64,000 nucleotides of DNA from an uncultured Bacteroidia bacterium (GTDB taxonomy: Bacteria > Bacteroidota > Bacteroidia > Bacteroidales > F082), in assembly GCA_902774365.1 (NCBI GenBank), contig CACYHX010000001.1, positions 108,554-172,553 of the forward strand. Direction: 5' to 3'. A model generated the notes under the pieces. That model was not told where the DNA came from. It made no database searches and was given only the letters and a program-made list of their open reading frames with translations. This document shows positions 1 to 9,074 of this stretch, in pieces. Numbering within the stretch: the stretch's first letter is position 1; each line of letters starts with the position of its first letter. The translations under genes were made by a program, and so were the position numbers.

Positions 1-1
1 G

Positions 2-403
2 GCCTACGGCATGAAAGCCAAACTCGGCAGCCAAATCGCTGAGAACGACCTGCTTATCCCCATGATTGACGCACGTCGCATGGAGGTTTACGCATCCATT
101 TTTGATGCCCATATGAACAAAATCGAGGATACAGCCGCCCGGGTCATCGATGAAAATTCGTTCGAGGATTTACGAAAAGACCACCACCTCTGGCTCTTCG
201 GTGACGGCGCACCAAAGCTGAAGAAAATGTTTGAAAACCAGCCTAATATCAACATTGTTGAGGGCTTCAAGCCTTCGGCAGCCTATATGCTTCCCTTGGT
301 GGAGAAAGCCCTGCGGGAACAGGATTTTGTTGACGTGGCATATTTTGAGCCGTTCTACCTGAAGGATTTCATTGCGGGGAAACCGCATGTTAAGGGGTTG
401 TAA
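2..403 (+). CDS. tsaB: TsaB, tRNA t6A modification partner (5' end cut off)
   Basis: The window opens inside this gene, and about 133 C-terminal residues are visible. They contain PMIDARRMEVYAS, a hallmark of the TsaB/YeaZ C-terminal half, and end with the FYLKDF block common in Bacteroidota TsaB. TsaB is the non-catalytic partner of TsaD in making N6-threonylcarbamoyladenosine at position 37 of ANN-decoding tRNAs in the cytoplasm. The N-terminal ASKHA fold and the start codon lie before base 1, so nothing can be said about the promoter. A perfect palindrome begins six bases after the stop codon. The call rests on motif recognition. Confidence 0.85.
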   Translation, partial: AYGMKAKLGSQIAENDLLIPMIDARRMEVYASIFDAHMNKIEDTAARVIDENSFEDLRKDHHLWLFGDGAPKLKKMFENQPNINIVEGFKPSAAYMLPLVEKALREQDFVDVAYFEPFYLKDFIAGKPHVKGL

Positions 404-409
404 AATCTG

Positions 410-437
410 GTAGAGACGCGATTAATCGCGTCTCTAC
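410..437. repeat. Perfect 28-bp palindrome, TAGAGACG family
   Basis: The left arm is GTAGAGACGCGATT and the right arm is its exact complement, with no loop. The outer part (TAGAGACG) also forms the arms of the palindromes at 7051-7080 and 8187-8212, but the centre differs. It starts six bases after the tsaB stop. It could act as a transcript-end hairpin, but there is no T-run. Confidence 0.9.
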
Positions 438-451
438 AAACACCAATAACA

Positions 452-1669
452 ATGAATAAAACCATATTGTTACCTCTGTTTCTGTTGCTGGCCAACCTCT
501 GTTTCGCGCAAGCTCCACATATCTATGAGCATGACTATCCCGTGATTACGGCTGAAAAACCTCTCATCCGCTCATTGATAGACTCTGTCTCCCTCGACAG
601 CATCAACGCCAATATCGAACACCTCAGCGGCTACCATACACGCCGCTACGACAGCCGATTTATCTATGATGTACAAGACTGGTTAGTAAGCCGTTACAAG
701 ACCTTTGGCGTTGACACGGTGATGCTCCACGACTTTGACGTGCCCTACTTCGAACAAGGCACCGCCGACAACATCATTGCCGTGAAATGGGGCACGAAAA
801 CACCCCAAGAGTATGTGATTTGTGGCGCACACTACGACTCATGGAACGCCGATGGCTACGACCCCGACACCATCCGCTCGCCCGGTGCCGACGACAACGC
901 CTCGGGCGTGGCAGGCATCCTCGAAACAGCCAGACTGTTAAGTCCTTACACTTTCGACCGCACCGTCATCTTTGCCAACTGGTGCGCCGAAGAAATCGGC
1001 CTCGTCGGAAGTGCCGCCTACGCCCACGATATGGCAGAACAACGCTTGGACATCGTGGCCTATTTCAACCTTGACATGACAGGCTATCTCGCCGAAGGCT
1101 CCGACATACATGTCAACCTGATGTACACCTCACAAGACTCATTGTTAGGTGATTACGTCAAAAATTTGAGCCATGTCTATTTCCCTGAGATGCGCATCTG
1201 GCAGGACTGGCTCACCTGGGGCGACAGCGACTACTCCTCCTTCAACCGCAACGGCTATCCAGCCATCCACCCGTTCGAGGATGTGCACAACAGCTCCCCT
1301 TTTATTCATACTAGACAAGATGTTTTAGGATTGAGTGTCAACAACTTGGAGCAATGCAAACGCTTCACTGAACTCAACCTCGGCGCCGTGGCGATTTTGG
1401 CCGGCATCAATGGCATGGCAGTATCCGAAAACGAACTGCCTCAAGTGACCCTTTATCCCAATCCCGCCAAGGAAAAAGTCGACATTCTGGCAGAAGAGGG
1501 TCTGCTACATATCGCCGTCTATAACCTTTTGGGGCAGCAAACCTTAGCGCTGGACTTAAATGGCGAGAATAAGTTTGTACTCAACACAAACAACTATCGT
1601 CCAGGGGTTTATGTCGTCAACATCGTGACCGAGAAAGGCATGACGACACAGCGGCTCGTCGTTCAATAA
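452..1669 (+). CDS. Secreted M28-family zinc peptidase with T9SS sorting domain
   Basis: The protein has 405 residues and a signal peptide of about 20 residues ending in CFAQ. The M28 aminopeptidase core is intact: GAHYDSW (His127), GADDNASG (Asp147), the Glu pair in NWCAEEIG (about 180-181), NLDMTG (Asp208) and a final zinc ligand in FIHTRQD. From about residue 330, VTLYPNPAKEKVDI to the terminal LVVQ forms a type A T9SS sorting domain, so the enzyme should cross the outer membrane and be surface-attached or released. M28 enzymes are two-zinc exopeptidases; the exact substrate cannot be read from the sequence. The gene ends in a 7-bp convergent overlap with the next gene. No clear TAnnTTTG promoter was seen in the short gap upstream. 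Confidence 0.9.
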   Translation: MNKTILLPLFLLLANLCFAQAPHIYEHDYPVITAEKPLIRSLIDSVSLDSINANIEHLSGYHTRRYDSRFIYDVQDWLVSRYKTFGVDTVMLHDFDVPYFEQGTADNIIAVKWGTKTPQEYVICGAHYDSWNADGYDPDTIRSPGADDNASGVAGILETARLLSPYTFDRTVIFANWCAEEIGLVGSAAYAHDMAEQRLDIVAYFNLDMTGYLAEGSDIHVNLMYTSQDSLLGDYVKNLSHVYFPEMRIWQDWLTWGDSDYSSFNRNGYPAIHPFEDVHNSSPFIHTRQDVLGLSVNNLEQCKRFTELNLGAVAILAGINGMAVSENELPQVTLYPNPAKEKVDILAEEGLLHIAVYNLLGQQTLALDLNGENKFVLNTNNYRPGVYVVNIVTEKGMTTQRLVVQ

Positions 1670-3885
1670 GCGTCTTCCATGTCCTCATACCTGAACACGT
1701 GCATCTCGTAGCGCGAGGGCTTCACAAACGACTTCATCAGACTGGCGTCGATGGTTGTCACCGAGATCTGCTCGGGCGTCAAGCCTTTGACATTCCACAC
1801 ATAATCGGAGAGCAATTCATTACGCCGTTCCATCAGGCGTGGCAGTATTTTCTCTGATTTGTCGCGATACACCTCACACGCCACGGAAGTGACGTCTTTA
1901 GCCGAACGCAATTTTTTCTTCTTGGAATATTGCTTCGCATAGTCGCATAAGCCTTTGTCGTTCAACTTGATGGATCGGATGGCTTCGCTGGACAGGAAGT
2001 CGAGGTCCGAGAACTTCATATTGGGATGTATGGAAAGGTAATAGTCACGCTTCAACTGGGAGATACACAGTTCTTTGACGACCTCTTCGTATTGCACCTG
2101 TTCCTCAAGGATGATGGCCAAATCGGAACGGCTTTGCAGGGTGACCACCACATTGTCAAGCATCACATATTGCTCAGGAGAGAAGTCGAATTGCAAGGGG
2201 TCAAAGGGTATGTATTTCAGGTTGTTATCCTCATCGGTCATCAGGCGGAACGGCGAGGCGGACACCTTGGCCAAGACGTTGAAGAACACCTTTCGCAGTG
2301 TCTTTCTATAGGAAAACTTGGGGTCGTTCAGATTACCGGAAACAGGCAAGTCGACGCAGATATTGTTATGCCTGTCGGCCAGCAGATACACGCCCAATTT
2401 CAACGGTACCTTGGGGAATTTGGGATGTATCTTTTTGTTTTTGTCGCCCAATTTCAGAGAAGCGGTTTGCAGTTTGTTGACGCCATTAATGTTGCCGTCG
2501 GAGATGACGTTTTGGCTGCGGAACGACAACGTACCCGACTCCACCGGAACACCAAACATCTGCATCGTATAAGGCGAAAAATCAGCGACTTGTACATTGC
2601 TCAGCATCAACGTGAGGTTGTGTTTGTCGAGTCCGTGAAGACTGCCCTGCCAGTTCACGAAAAGCTTGCCGACATGGTTGAGCATGGCCTGAAGATGGAT
2701 GCTGTTGTCGCCGTCAAGAGTAAAGCGTTTCGAGGTCAGGTTGATGTCAGAGATCTCGTAATGGAAGACCTCTGGCAAGGTGTGGTCCTCGTAAAGCACT
2801 TCTGTTTGGTCCAACGTCAAGTCATCGATGCTGACCTTCCACGACTTAGGCTCTTCGACGGGTATGGAAACCGTATCCAATTCGAGTGCCATTTCGGTTG
2901 TGTCACGCTGGAACAAAAAATCAAAATTGGAGGTGCTGTCGGACGCTACAATATACTTCGCGTTTAGTCCTGAAAGATGAAGCGTACCCAGGTTCAACAC
3001 CTTGTCGTTCAGCTGCAAACGTTTGATTTCGGCAAAGACAGAATCCACGACACCCAAGGGGTGTTCATCGGTGTCTTGAAGCGCCACGTCGTTCAATACC
3101 AAGCTGCCTTTCATGTCGAAGTCCATGATATGGTCGGTGACACCCTCAGCCTCCAAGTCCAAATCGGCCCACCCCGTCAGCAAGTCGACGGGAAAGTTTT
3201 GTTGCAAGTATGGCTCTATGATTTCAAGACCTAAATGGTTTATATTCAAATTAATATAATACTTTTTCCCATTTTCTGAGAGCCGCAGGTTGGTATGCAA
3301 GGTGGCATTGTCGGCAAGAGAAAGGTCGAGACCGACGTCGGTTTTCATCTCCGACAAATCAATCGAAGGGATGAGCAAGGCGATATCGCGCAAGAGCAGC
3401 TCATTGCCAAGTGACAAGTCGGCATATCGAATGGAGCCGTTTTCGATGTTGATTTCGTTGAAAACCAAACCGATGCCAGAAGATCTGGATTGGGTGGTAT
3501 CGGACGAAAACTGTTCCAACAGGCTAGTGAAGTTAAACCAGTCACGGTCTTGCTCCACGTTGACATCCAAGCCCGATAGCGTGGCGCGTTTCACCCAAAG
3601 TCGGCGGTTAAGCAGTTCCCGCAACTTGATTGTCGTCGTAAAGCGGTCGAAGTGCACAAAAGGTGTCGTACCATCCTCTTCGTAGAGTGTCAAATCATTG
3701 ATTTTCACTGTTCCTGAGAACGGGTTGACCCAAAGCTTTCCCATGCTCAATTCGCGACCCATCAGCTCTTGGTCGTGTTTTTCTAAATAGCTCTTCGCGA
3801 TGGGCGAAAGCAACAGCAGCACCACAAGCAGTAGGCCTATGATGCTGCCGAGTACGATAAGCGGTATTTTGACGGCTTTTTTCAT
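1663..3885 (-). CDS. AsmA-like DUF748 membrane-anchored protein
   Basis: The protein has 740 residues: one N-terminal membrane helix (about 7-28) and then a long region facing the periplasm. The segment around residues 45-60 (GRELSMGKLWVNPFSGTVKI) is typical of DUF748, a branch of the AsmA/YdbH/TamB-like repeating beta-groove proteins. Some members of that superfamily carry phospholipids between the inner and outer membranes. That role is possible here but is only inferred from the family. The start codon shares one base with the gltX stop (TGATG), so the two genes are probably co-transcribed and coupled. The 3' end converges with the M28 peptidase gene. The C-terminal region is charged and has no recognised motif. 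Confidence 0.75.
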   Translation of the reverse strand: MKKAVKIPLIVLGSIIGLLLVVLLLLSPIAKSYLEKHDQELMGRELSMGKLWVNPFSGTVKINDLTLYEEDGTTPFVHFDRFTTTIKLRELLNRRLWVKRATLSGLDVNVEQDRDWFNFTSLLEQFSSDTTQSRSSGIGLVFNEINIENGSIRYADLSLGNELLLRDIALLIPSIDLSEMKTDVGLDLSLADNATLHTNLRLSENGKKYYINLNINHLGLEIIEPYLQQNFPVDLLTGWADLDLEAEGVTDHIMDFDMKGSLVLNDVALQDTDEHPLGVVDSVFAEIKRLQLNDKVLNLGTLHLSGLNAKYIVASDSTSNFDFLFQRDTTEMALELDTVSIPVEEPKSWKVSIDDLTLDQTEVLYEDHTLPEVFHYEISDINLTSKRFTLDGDNSIHLQAMLNHVGKLFVNWQGSLHGLDKHNLTLMLSNVQVADFSPYTMQMFGVPVESGTLSFRSQNVISDGNINGVNKLQTASLKLGDKNKKIHPKFPKVPLKLGVYLLADRHNNICVDLPVSGNLNDPKFSYRKTLRKVFFNVLAKVSASPFRLMTDEDNNLKYIPFDPLQFDFSPEQYVMLDNVVVTLQSRSDLAIILEEQVQYEEVVKELCISQLKRDYYLSIHPNMKFSDLDFLSSEAIRSIKLNDKGLCDYAKQYSKKKKLRSAKDVTSVACEVYRDKSEKILPRLMERRNELLSDYVWNVKGLTPEQISVTTIDASLMKSFVKPSRYEMHVFRYEDMEDAY

Positions 3886-5402
3886 CAGCCTAAGGCTTTC
3901 ACGCCGGTGTCGATACGCTTGAGGGTCTCTTCCTTGCCCAAAAGCTCAAGGATTTCGCCGATATGGGGGCCTTTGCCGGCACCGACCACCATCAGGCGGA
4001 GACCGTTCATCACGAGACCCATGTTCAGCTCATTGGAGGTAATCCAGTTGTTTAAGGTCTCATCGATGTTGGCCAAGTCGAACGGCTCGATGCCCTTGAT
4101 GACTTCCTTCACCTTGAGCATGGTCTCGGCGCTGTTTTCCTTCCAGCGTTTCTTCACCGTCACGGGGTCGTATTCCGTCGGGGCCTCGAAGAAGAAGAAG
4201 CTCTGGTCCCAAATCTCTTTCACAAAGTTGACTCTATCTTTCACCAAACCAGCGACTTTGATAGCAAAGTCCAACGGGGCGTCGATACCTTTTTCGGCCT
4301 TCAGCCATTCCTGATAATCCTTGCCGACTTCCTCGTTCGACTTGCGCATGAGCCACTCGTGGTTGAACCACTTGGTCTTCTCCACGTTGAACTTGGCGCC
4401 GCTCTTGCTGCAACGCTCCAACGAGAAGGCCTGTATCAGCTCGTCCATGGTGAAAATTTCCTGCTCGGTGCCTGGGTTCCAACCCAGCAAGGCCAACATA
4501 TTAATGAAGGCCTCGGGGTAGTAGCCCGACTGCTTGTAGCCCATGGCCGTGTCGCCAGTCTTCGGGTCGACCCAATACATCGGGAAGACGGGGAAGCCGA
4601 GGCGGTCGCCGTCGCGCTTGCTGAGTTTGCCGTTGCCATCGGGTTTGAGTAACAGGGGCAGGTGGGCAAACTGCGGTGCCTCCCATCCGAAGGCCTCGTA
4701 GAGCATGACATGGAGCGGCATCGAAGGCAGCCACTCCTCGCCACGGATGACGTGGCTGATTTGCATCAGGTGGTCGTCGACGATGTTGGCCAGATGGTAG
4801 GTGGGCATGCCGTCGCTCTTGAACAGGACCTTGTCGTCAAGGGTGTTGGTCTGCACGTGCACCTCGCCACGGATGAGGTCGTGCATGACGATTTCGCGGT
4901 CTTCGGGAATCATGAAACGCACGGTGTAGGGTGTGCCGTCGGCTATCAGTTTGTCGACCTCTTCCTTGCTCATCGTCAAGCTGTTACGCAGGTGCTTGCG
5001 GCTTTGACAGTTGTAGATGAAGGTCTGCTTGTTGGCTTCGGCTTCCTTACGGTATTGATCCAACTCCTCGGCGGTGTCGAAGGCGATGTAGGCACAGCCT
5101 TTGGCCAACAGCTCGTCGCTATATTGCTTGTAGAGGTGTTTGCGGTTGCTCTGCTTGTAGGGGCCAAACTCGCCGCCCACATAGTCGCTCTCGTCAAACT
5201 TGATGCCGCACCAGTCGAGCGACTCGACGATGTATTGCTCGGCACCTGGCACGAAGCGGGTTTGGTCGGTGTCCTCAATACGGAGGATCATTTTGCCGCC
5301 GTTCTTCTTGGCAAACAGATAGTTATATAACGCGGTACGCACGCCCCCGATGTGAAGCGGGCCCGTCGGGCTGGGGGCAAATCTCACTCTTACTTCTTTC
5401 AT
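3885..5402 (-). CDS. gltX: Glutamyl-tRNA synthetase
   Basis: This is a 505-residue class I aminoacyl-tRNA synthetase, the usual length for bacterial GluRS. The HIGH-type motif is at the N-terminus ([19 protein letters not shown]) and the KMSKS-type motif is GKLSKRDG at about residue 260. [12 protein letters not shown]-type context appears as [12 protein letters not shown]. It charges tRNA-Glu with glutamate in the cytoplasm. The stop overlaps the start of the DUF748 gene by one base. A TATTTTTG promoter element lies about 40 bases upstream. Nothing in the gene is unusual. Confidence 0.97.
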   Translation of the reverse strand: MKEVRVRFAPSPTGPLHIGGVRTALYNYLFAKKNGGKMILRIEDTDQTRFVPGAEQYIVESLDWCGIKFDESDYVGGEFGPYKQSNRKHLYKQYSDELLAKGCAYIAFDTAEELDQYRKEAEANKQTFIYNCQSRKHLRNSLTMSKEEVDKLIADGTPYTVRFMIPEDREIVMHDLIRGEVHVQTNTLDDKVLFKSDGMPTYHLANIVDDHLMQISHVIRGEEWLPSMPLHVMLYEAFGWEAPQFAHLPLLLKPDGNGKLSKRDGDRLGFPVFPMYWVDPKTGDTAMGYKQSGYYPEAFINMLALLGWNPGTEQEIFTMDELIQAFSLERCSKSGAKFNVEKTKWFNHEWLMRKSNEEVGKDYQEWLKAEKGIDAPLDFAIKVAGLVKDRVNFVKEIWDQSFFFFEAPTEYDPVTVKKRWKENSAETMLKVKEVIKGIEPFDLANIDETLNNWITSNELNMGLVMNGLRLMVVGAGKGPHIGEILELLGKEETLKRIDTGVKALG

Positions 5403-5442
5403 TATGATGGTTTTAATACTTGTTTCTTGTCTTTAGAGAGTG

Positions 5443-5450
5443 CAAAAATA
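5443..5450 (-). promoter_or_regulatory. Bacteroidota -7 promoter element for gltX
   Basis: On the minus strand this reads TATTTTTG, matching the TAnnTTTG -7 consensus of Bacteroidota. It lies about 40 bases before the gltX start. Confidence 0.7.
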
Positions 5451-5468
5451 GGAAAAAAACTAAAACGA

Positions 5469-5496
5469 AAAAAGCCTGCTTTTCAGCAGGCTTTTT
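5469..5496 (-). terminator. Intrinsic terminator after tRNA-Cys
   Basis: Twelve-base arms (AAAAAGCCTGCT and its complement) enclose a four-base loop. On the minus strand the 3' arm ends in a T-run directly after the tRNA. The A/T ends are symmetric, so it could work in both directions. Confidence 0.85.
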
Positions 5497-5497
5497 G

Positions 5498-5568
5498 AGG
5501 TACCTGGCGGACTCGAACCGCCGTCCCCGGTTTTGCAGACCGATCCCTAACCACTCGGGCAAGGTACC
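5498..5568 (-). tRNA. tRNA-Cys (anticodon GCA)
   Basis: The minus strand folds as a cloverleaf. Acceptor arms GGTACCT and AGGTACC pair, the anticodon loop reads CTGCAAA with anticodon GCA, and the T arm contains GGTTCGAGTCC. The discriminator base is T (U), as expected for tRNA-Cys, and CCA is not encoded. A -7 element precedes it and a terminator follows, so it is a single-gene transcript. Confidence 0.95.
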
Positions 5569-5580
5569 CTTTTGCGGCTG

Positions 5581-5588
5581 CAAAGATA
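5581..5588 (-). promoter_or_regulatory. -7 promoter element for tRNA-Cys
   Basis: The minus strand reads TATCTTTG, a perfect TAnnTTTG match 12 bases before the tRNA 5' end. Confidence 0.75.
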
Positions 5589-5629
5589 CAACTATTTGGT
5601 GAATTGCAAAGGTTTTTACGTGAAAATTT

Positions 5630-7039
5630 TTACACCAAGCCTCTCGCCGACAGCTTCAGCCAGTTCCAGACGACCAACGCCACGAAGAGCACACCGCAGT
5701 ACACATAGAAGATTTTCAGGTCTTTACGTCGTAAGTGCGTCATCGCATAGGCACCCATGAGCATGATGATGGGCACGGCTGGCTCGTGATAGCGTTCCGA
5801 GTTAGCGGCAAAGGAAAACATGATTAATGTCAGATACGAAAGCTCGTAGGCGCCAATCAAGCTGAAATCGCGCCATTTCTTTTGTCTGAACGCGATGACG
5901 ATGGCCAACATGGCAAAGAAAGCGACGAAGTTGGTCACGTAGGTGCTGCCGTGGATCATCTTGTTGTGGTCGGGGGCCTCCTCCACCATGGGAGCCAAAG
6001 GAAGCACGAACGCGCCTGGCGCCAAAATCCAGCTCTGAGCCAAGTGGCTATGATTGAAGCCCATCGTCTCGTATTTGTTGGAATTGTAGTCCAAATCCGT
6101 GAACTTGTAATGGTAAATCAACCGCATCTCACGCCCAATGGGAGAGAACAAAAACGCAAAAAACACCACGACGACGGCAGCGGCAGTGATGATTTTACCT
6201 TTCTTGCCCACCTGATCTTTTGAAGAGACCAACACGAAGACCAAAAACGAGAATATCAGGCACATGCCAAGGATGGTGCGGAAGCCAAAAGCTAGACCTG
6301 TGAACAGGATGGGGCTAAAGACATTCCAGAAGGTGTATTTCTTGCTTCGGATGAGATAATCCATGCGCTCAAGGGCCATGACCGAAACGAAAATCATCTC
6401 CATCTCCTTGGTGTGTAAACCGCAGATCTGAACCAAGATTGGGGTGAAGACACACATCACGGCAGCCAGACGACCCGTGCGTTCGCCGAAGGTGCGCGAA
6501 CCCAGTTTCCATACCGCAATGCAAAGATAGGCGCTCATGGCGGCCTTAAACAGCCTCGGCACCAGCCAACTACGGCCAAAGATGGTGTAAATCAAAGTGA
6601 GCCAAAGGATATACCCTTGGTCGGACCAGCCCATCATATAGGCATTCAAATACTTGAAAATGTATATGATATGTCCATGACGCACGCACTTCGAGAGATA
6701 GGATGCAATGGTATGGTAACTGATGCTATCGCCTGCACAATATTCGAAAGCGATGCCTGTTTCCCAATAGTAATAATAGCACATCACAAAGGCATAGACC
6801 GCCCTGATGGCGAAGGCCGTAAAAAACACCTTGCGCCAGAATTTCTTTGGCTCGTCGTTTTTCCAACGGGGGTAGAAAACCGTGGTCAGCACAAAGAAAA
6901 ACAGCACCTCGCCTATGCCCCACAGTATCCATTTCCATTGTAAGTCATACTCACGGAAGGCTATGCTGATGACGATTAAGGCCAAAAGATATAGCCCTGT
7001 GCCGATGAAGCTGATATGTCGCAGCAGTTTTGTGCTCAT
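5630..7039 (-). CDS. Polytopic membrane protein, probable GT-C-type glycosyltransferase
   Basis: The protein has 469 residues and about eleven hydrophobic segments spread over its length. An early extracytoplasmic loop contains an acidic motif (CAGDSISYHTIASYL, about residues 100-115). This resembles the Asp-containing first loop of GT-C glycosyltransferases (PMT/ArnT/GT39-like), which use polyprenyl-phosphate sugars. No C-terminal soluble domain is visible. The assignment is by architecture only, and a transporter cannot be excluded. It lies 50 bases after the first BACON lipoprotein gene in the same direction, with a TAGAGACG palindrome between them, and ends close to the tRNA-Cys gene. Confidence 0.5.
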   Translation of the reverse strand: MSTKLLRHISFIGTGLYLLALIVISIAFREYDLQWKWILWGIGEVLFFFVLTTVFYPRWKNDEPKKFWRKVFFTAFAIRAVYAFVMCYYYYWETGIAFEYCAGDSISYHTIASYLSKCVRHGHIIYIFKYLNAYMMGWSDQGYILWLTLIYTIFGRSWLVPRLFKAAMSAYLCIAVWKLGSRTFGERTGRLAAVMCVFTPILVQICGLHTKEMEMIFVSVMALERMDYLIRSKKYTFWNVFSPILFTGLAFGFRTILGMCLIFSFLVFVLVSSKDQVGKKGKIITAAAVVVVFFAFLFSPIGREMRLIYHYKFTDLDYNSNKYETMGFNHSHLAQSWILAPGAFVLPLAPMVEEAPDHNKMIHGSTYVTNFVAFFAMLAIVIAFRQKKWRDFSLIGAYELSYLTLIMFSFAANSERYHEPAVPIIMLMGAYAMTHLRRKDLKIFYVYCGVLFVALVVWNWLKLSARGLV

Positions 7040-7050
7040 AATATAGGTCC

Positions 7051-7080
7051 TGTAGAGACGGTGTGCACACCGTCTCTACA
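7051..7080. repeat. Perfect 30-bp palindrome, TAGAGACG family
   Basis: The left arm is TGTAGAGACGGTGTG and the right arm is its exact complement. The 26-bp core is identical to the one at 8187-8212. It starts eight bases after the stop of the BACON gene that ends at 7089, reading on the minus strand. Confidence 0.9.
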
Positions 7081-7088
7081 ATGAATCA

Positions 7089-8165
7089 TTATTTTGTTTT
7101 AAAGATGCCCTCCACGCCGTGGCGTTTCTTGGCGGCGCGCATCAACAACGATTTTTCTCCCGGTGTAATCGTTCCCACCTTGCGCATGTCGGCACGCTCC
7201 CAGAAGTTGGGCTTGTATTCATGATGGAAACGGAACAACTCTTCCGATGCCGTCAGCACGTTGACGCTATAGTTTTCCAACGAATCCGAAACCAGGTCAA
7301 ATTCAATATAAAGGCTGCGATTGGCTGCATTATAATCGTAGGTAAAAGTAAAGTAGACTACGGAATCATTATGATGATCCCTTTGCACGCCGTGGCCGTC
7401 CTCAAAGAAATACATCCTATAACCCGTCGCCGTGTCGTAGGGATTAAATTCCCAATGCTTATACGAGTCTTCAATCATTTGGCCGAAATAGTCGGTGTTC
7501 CAACGCTCCAACTTAGAGACGCCGAAAACCATGTTGAAGATTTCATCAAACTCAAGTTTGTTTTGAGAGAGGAACACTTTTGCCGTGGTAAAACCATGTT
7601 CAGAAGTGATGGTGAACGACGAGCTTCTGTAGTCCGAACCTTCATAGGGTTGCACTGAAATGGCTAGGCTGCCTCCGTTTTCCCCCAACATTGGCGAAAC
7701 CGTGTACCAATCCGCATTGTCGTCAATGGTGACCGTCCATTTGCAGTTGGCAGTGACTTCTATGGTCTTGGTTTCGGCTTCTTTCGGGAACCACAATTCG
7801 TATTTCGACAACTCGATGACTTCTTTTTTCTGCGTCACTTTCACCGTGACCGAAGCCTTCCCCTTTCCAGAAACGATGGTAAACGATGAATTTCTATATT
7901 CCTGTCCTTCCATCGGTTGCACCACAATGGTCAACTGTCCTTGGTTGTCGTTGGCGCTCGTCATAGGCGAAACGGTAAACCAATCGGCGTTGTCGTCAAT
8001 GCTCAGCGTCCAGTCGCAGTTGGCGGTGATGTCTAGGGTTTTGGTGTCGCCTGCCTCCGAGACCAGCAAATCGTAGGCCGAAAGGGTGATGGTCTCTTTC
8101 TTGCAACCTGTAAGGCCAAGCATCGCCAAGGCGATGATGGCGAGAATAAAATTCTTTGTTTTCAT
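7089..8165 (-). CDS. Lipoprotein with two BACON domains
   Basis: The protein has 358 residues. A lipoprotein signal peptide ends in the lipobox LTGC (Cys21). Two BACON-type repeats follow, at about residues 28-112 and 117-200, each with the signature DITANCDWTL/EVTANCKWTV then DDNADWFTVSP/DDNADWYTVSP. The C-terminal 150 residues (from FGVSKLERWNTDYFGQMIED) have no recognised fold but are shared almost intact with the next gene upstream. BACON domains are Ig-like modules of Bacteroidetes surface proteins, often carbohydrate- or mucin-associated; a binding role here is inference. The pair looks like a tandem duplication in which this copy has one extra BACON domain. Confidence 0.85.
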   Translation of the reverse strand: MKTKNFILAIIALAMLGLTGCKKETITLSAYDLLVSEAGDTKTLDITANCDWTLSIDDNADWFTVSPMTSANDNQGQLTIVVQPMEGQEYRNSSFTIVSGKGKASVTVKVTQKKEVIELSKYELWFPKEAETKTIEVTANCKWTVTIDDNADWYTVSPMLGENGGSLAISVQPYEGSDYRSSSFTITSEHGFTTAKVFLSQNKLEFDEIFNMVFGVSKLERWNTDYFGQMIEDSYKHWEFNPYDTATGYRMYFFEDGHGVQRDHHNDSVVYFTFTYDYNAANRSLYIEFDLVSDSLENYSVNVLTASEELFRFHHEYKPNFWERADMRKVGTITPGEKSLLMRAAKKRHGVEGIFKTK

Positions 8166-8186
8166 TGGTTTATGGTTTTAAACAGA

Positions 8187-8212
8187 TAGAGACGGTGTGC
8201 ACACCGTCTCTA
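8187..8212. repeat. Perfect 26-bp palindrome, TAGAGACG family
   Basis: The arms TAGAGACGGTGTG and CACACCGTCTCTA meet without a loop. The core is the same as at 7051-7080, and it lies eight bases after the stop of the second BACON gene. The copy may have been duplicated together with the gene. Confidence 0.9.
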
Positions 8213-8220
8213 CAGGGTTA

Positions 8221-9033
8221 TCAATCCATATTAAATATCGGTCCGCCTTCCTTGCGCTTGGCGACAATTTGGCGGAGTTTTGCCTCTTCTTGAGGGGTAT
8301 ATTCGCCTATCTTGCGCATGTCGGCACGCTCCCAGAAGTCGGTCTTGTATTCATGGATGAAACGATACAATGAATCGCTGGCCGTCAGCACCTGCGGGGA
8401 GTAGCTTTCAGGCTCATCTCCCGTGGTTTCAAACTCAATGTGCAAAATCTGGTCAACGGGGTTGTACTCGTAGGTGAAGGCATAATAAACCGCCGTGTCA
8501 TTATGATGGTCGCGCTGAACGCCCTGGCCATCTTCAAGGAAATACATCATATAGCCCGTGGCGGTGTCATACGGATCAAAGGTGTAGTGTTTGTATGAAT
8601 CCTCGATGATCTGTCCAAAATAGTCGGTGTTCCAATGCTCGAGTTCCATCACACCAAAGATTTTGTTCACCATGCCGTCGAAATCGAGCTTGTTTTGCGA
8701 GACGAAAATCGTGCGGCGAACGTGTCCGTTAGGCACCGTGATAAAGAAAGACGAAGCGCGGTAATCGCAATCCTCCATGGCGTCAACGGTAATGGTGATG
8801 GTGCCGTCTTTTTCTCCACTCATGGTGCTAATGGTGTACCAGTCGGCATCATCGTTTTTCACCACGGTCCATTTGCAGTTGGCGGTGATTTCCAATGTTT
8901 TGGTTCCAGGATCAACGCCAAAATACAGGTTGTTTGTGGATACCCTTAAGCTATATTGCTTCCCACAGCCAACGAGACCTGCTGCAGCGACGACCAATAA
9001 GGCCATCATCATAAAGATGTTTCTTTTTTTCAT
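8221..9033 (-). CDS. Lipoprotein with one BACON domain, paralogue of the neighbour
   Basis: The protein has 270 residues from the ATG at 9033. That start gives a clean lipoprotein signal (MKKRNIFMMMALLV with lipobox LVGC), whereas an upstream in-frame ATG would lie in the promoter. One BACON domain follows (ITANCKWTV, DDADWYTISTMSGE). The rest, from FGVMELEHWNTDYFGQIIED onward, matches the C-terminal domain of the lipoprotein encoded at 7089-8165, including YDTATGY and GQGVQRDHHND. It is the first gene of the pair, with a TACTTTTG promoter element just upstream. It is probably exported to the outer membrane; the ligand is unknown. Confidence 0.85.
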   Translation of the reverse strand: MKKRNIFMMMALLVVAAAGLVGCGKQYSLRVSTNNLYFGVDPGTKTLEITANCKWTVVKNDDADWYTISTMSGEKDGTITITVDAMEDCDYRASSFFITVPNGHVRRTIFVSQNKLDFDGMVNKIFGVMELEHWNTDYFGQIIEDSYKHYTFDPYDTATGYMMYFLEDGQGVQRDHHNDTAVYYAFTYEYNPVDQILHIEFETTGDEPESYSPQVLTASDSLYRFIHEYKTDFWERADMRKIGEYTPQEEAKLRQIVAKRKEGGPIFNMD

Positions 9034-9056
9034 GTCGTTTCGTTTGATTAATCGTG

Positions 9057-9064
9057 CAAAAGTA
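9057..9064 (-). promoter_or_regulatory. -7 promoter element for the BACON gene pair
   Basis: The minus strand reads TACTTTTG, a TAnnTTTG match about 24 bases before the ATG at 9033. It lies between rnr and the BACON genes and excludes the in-frame ATG at 9069 as the start. Confidence 0.6.
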
Positions 9065-9074
9065 CACATTTTTC

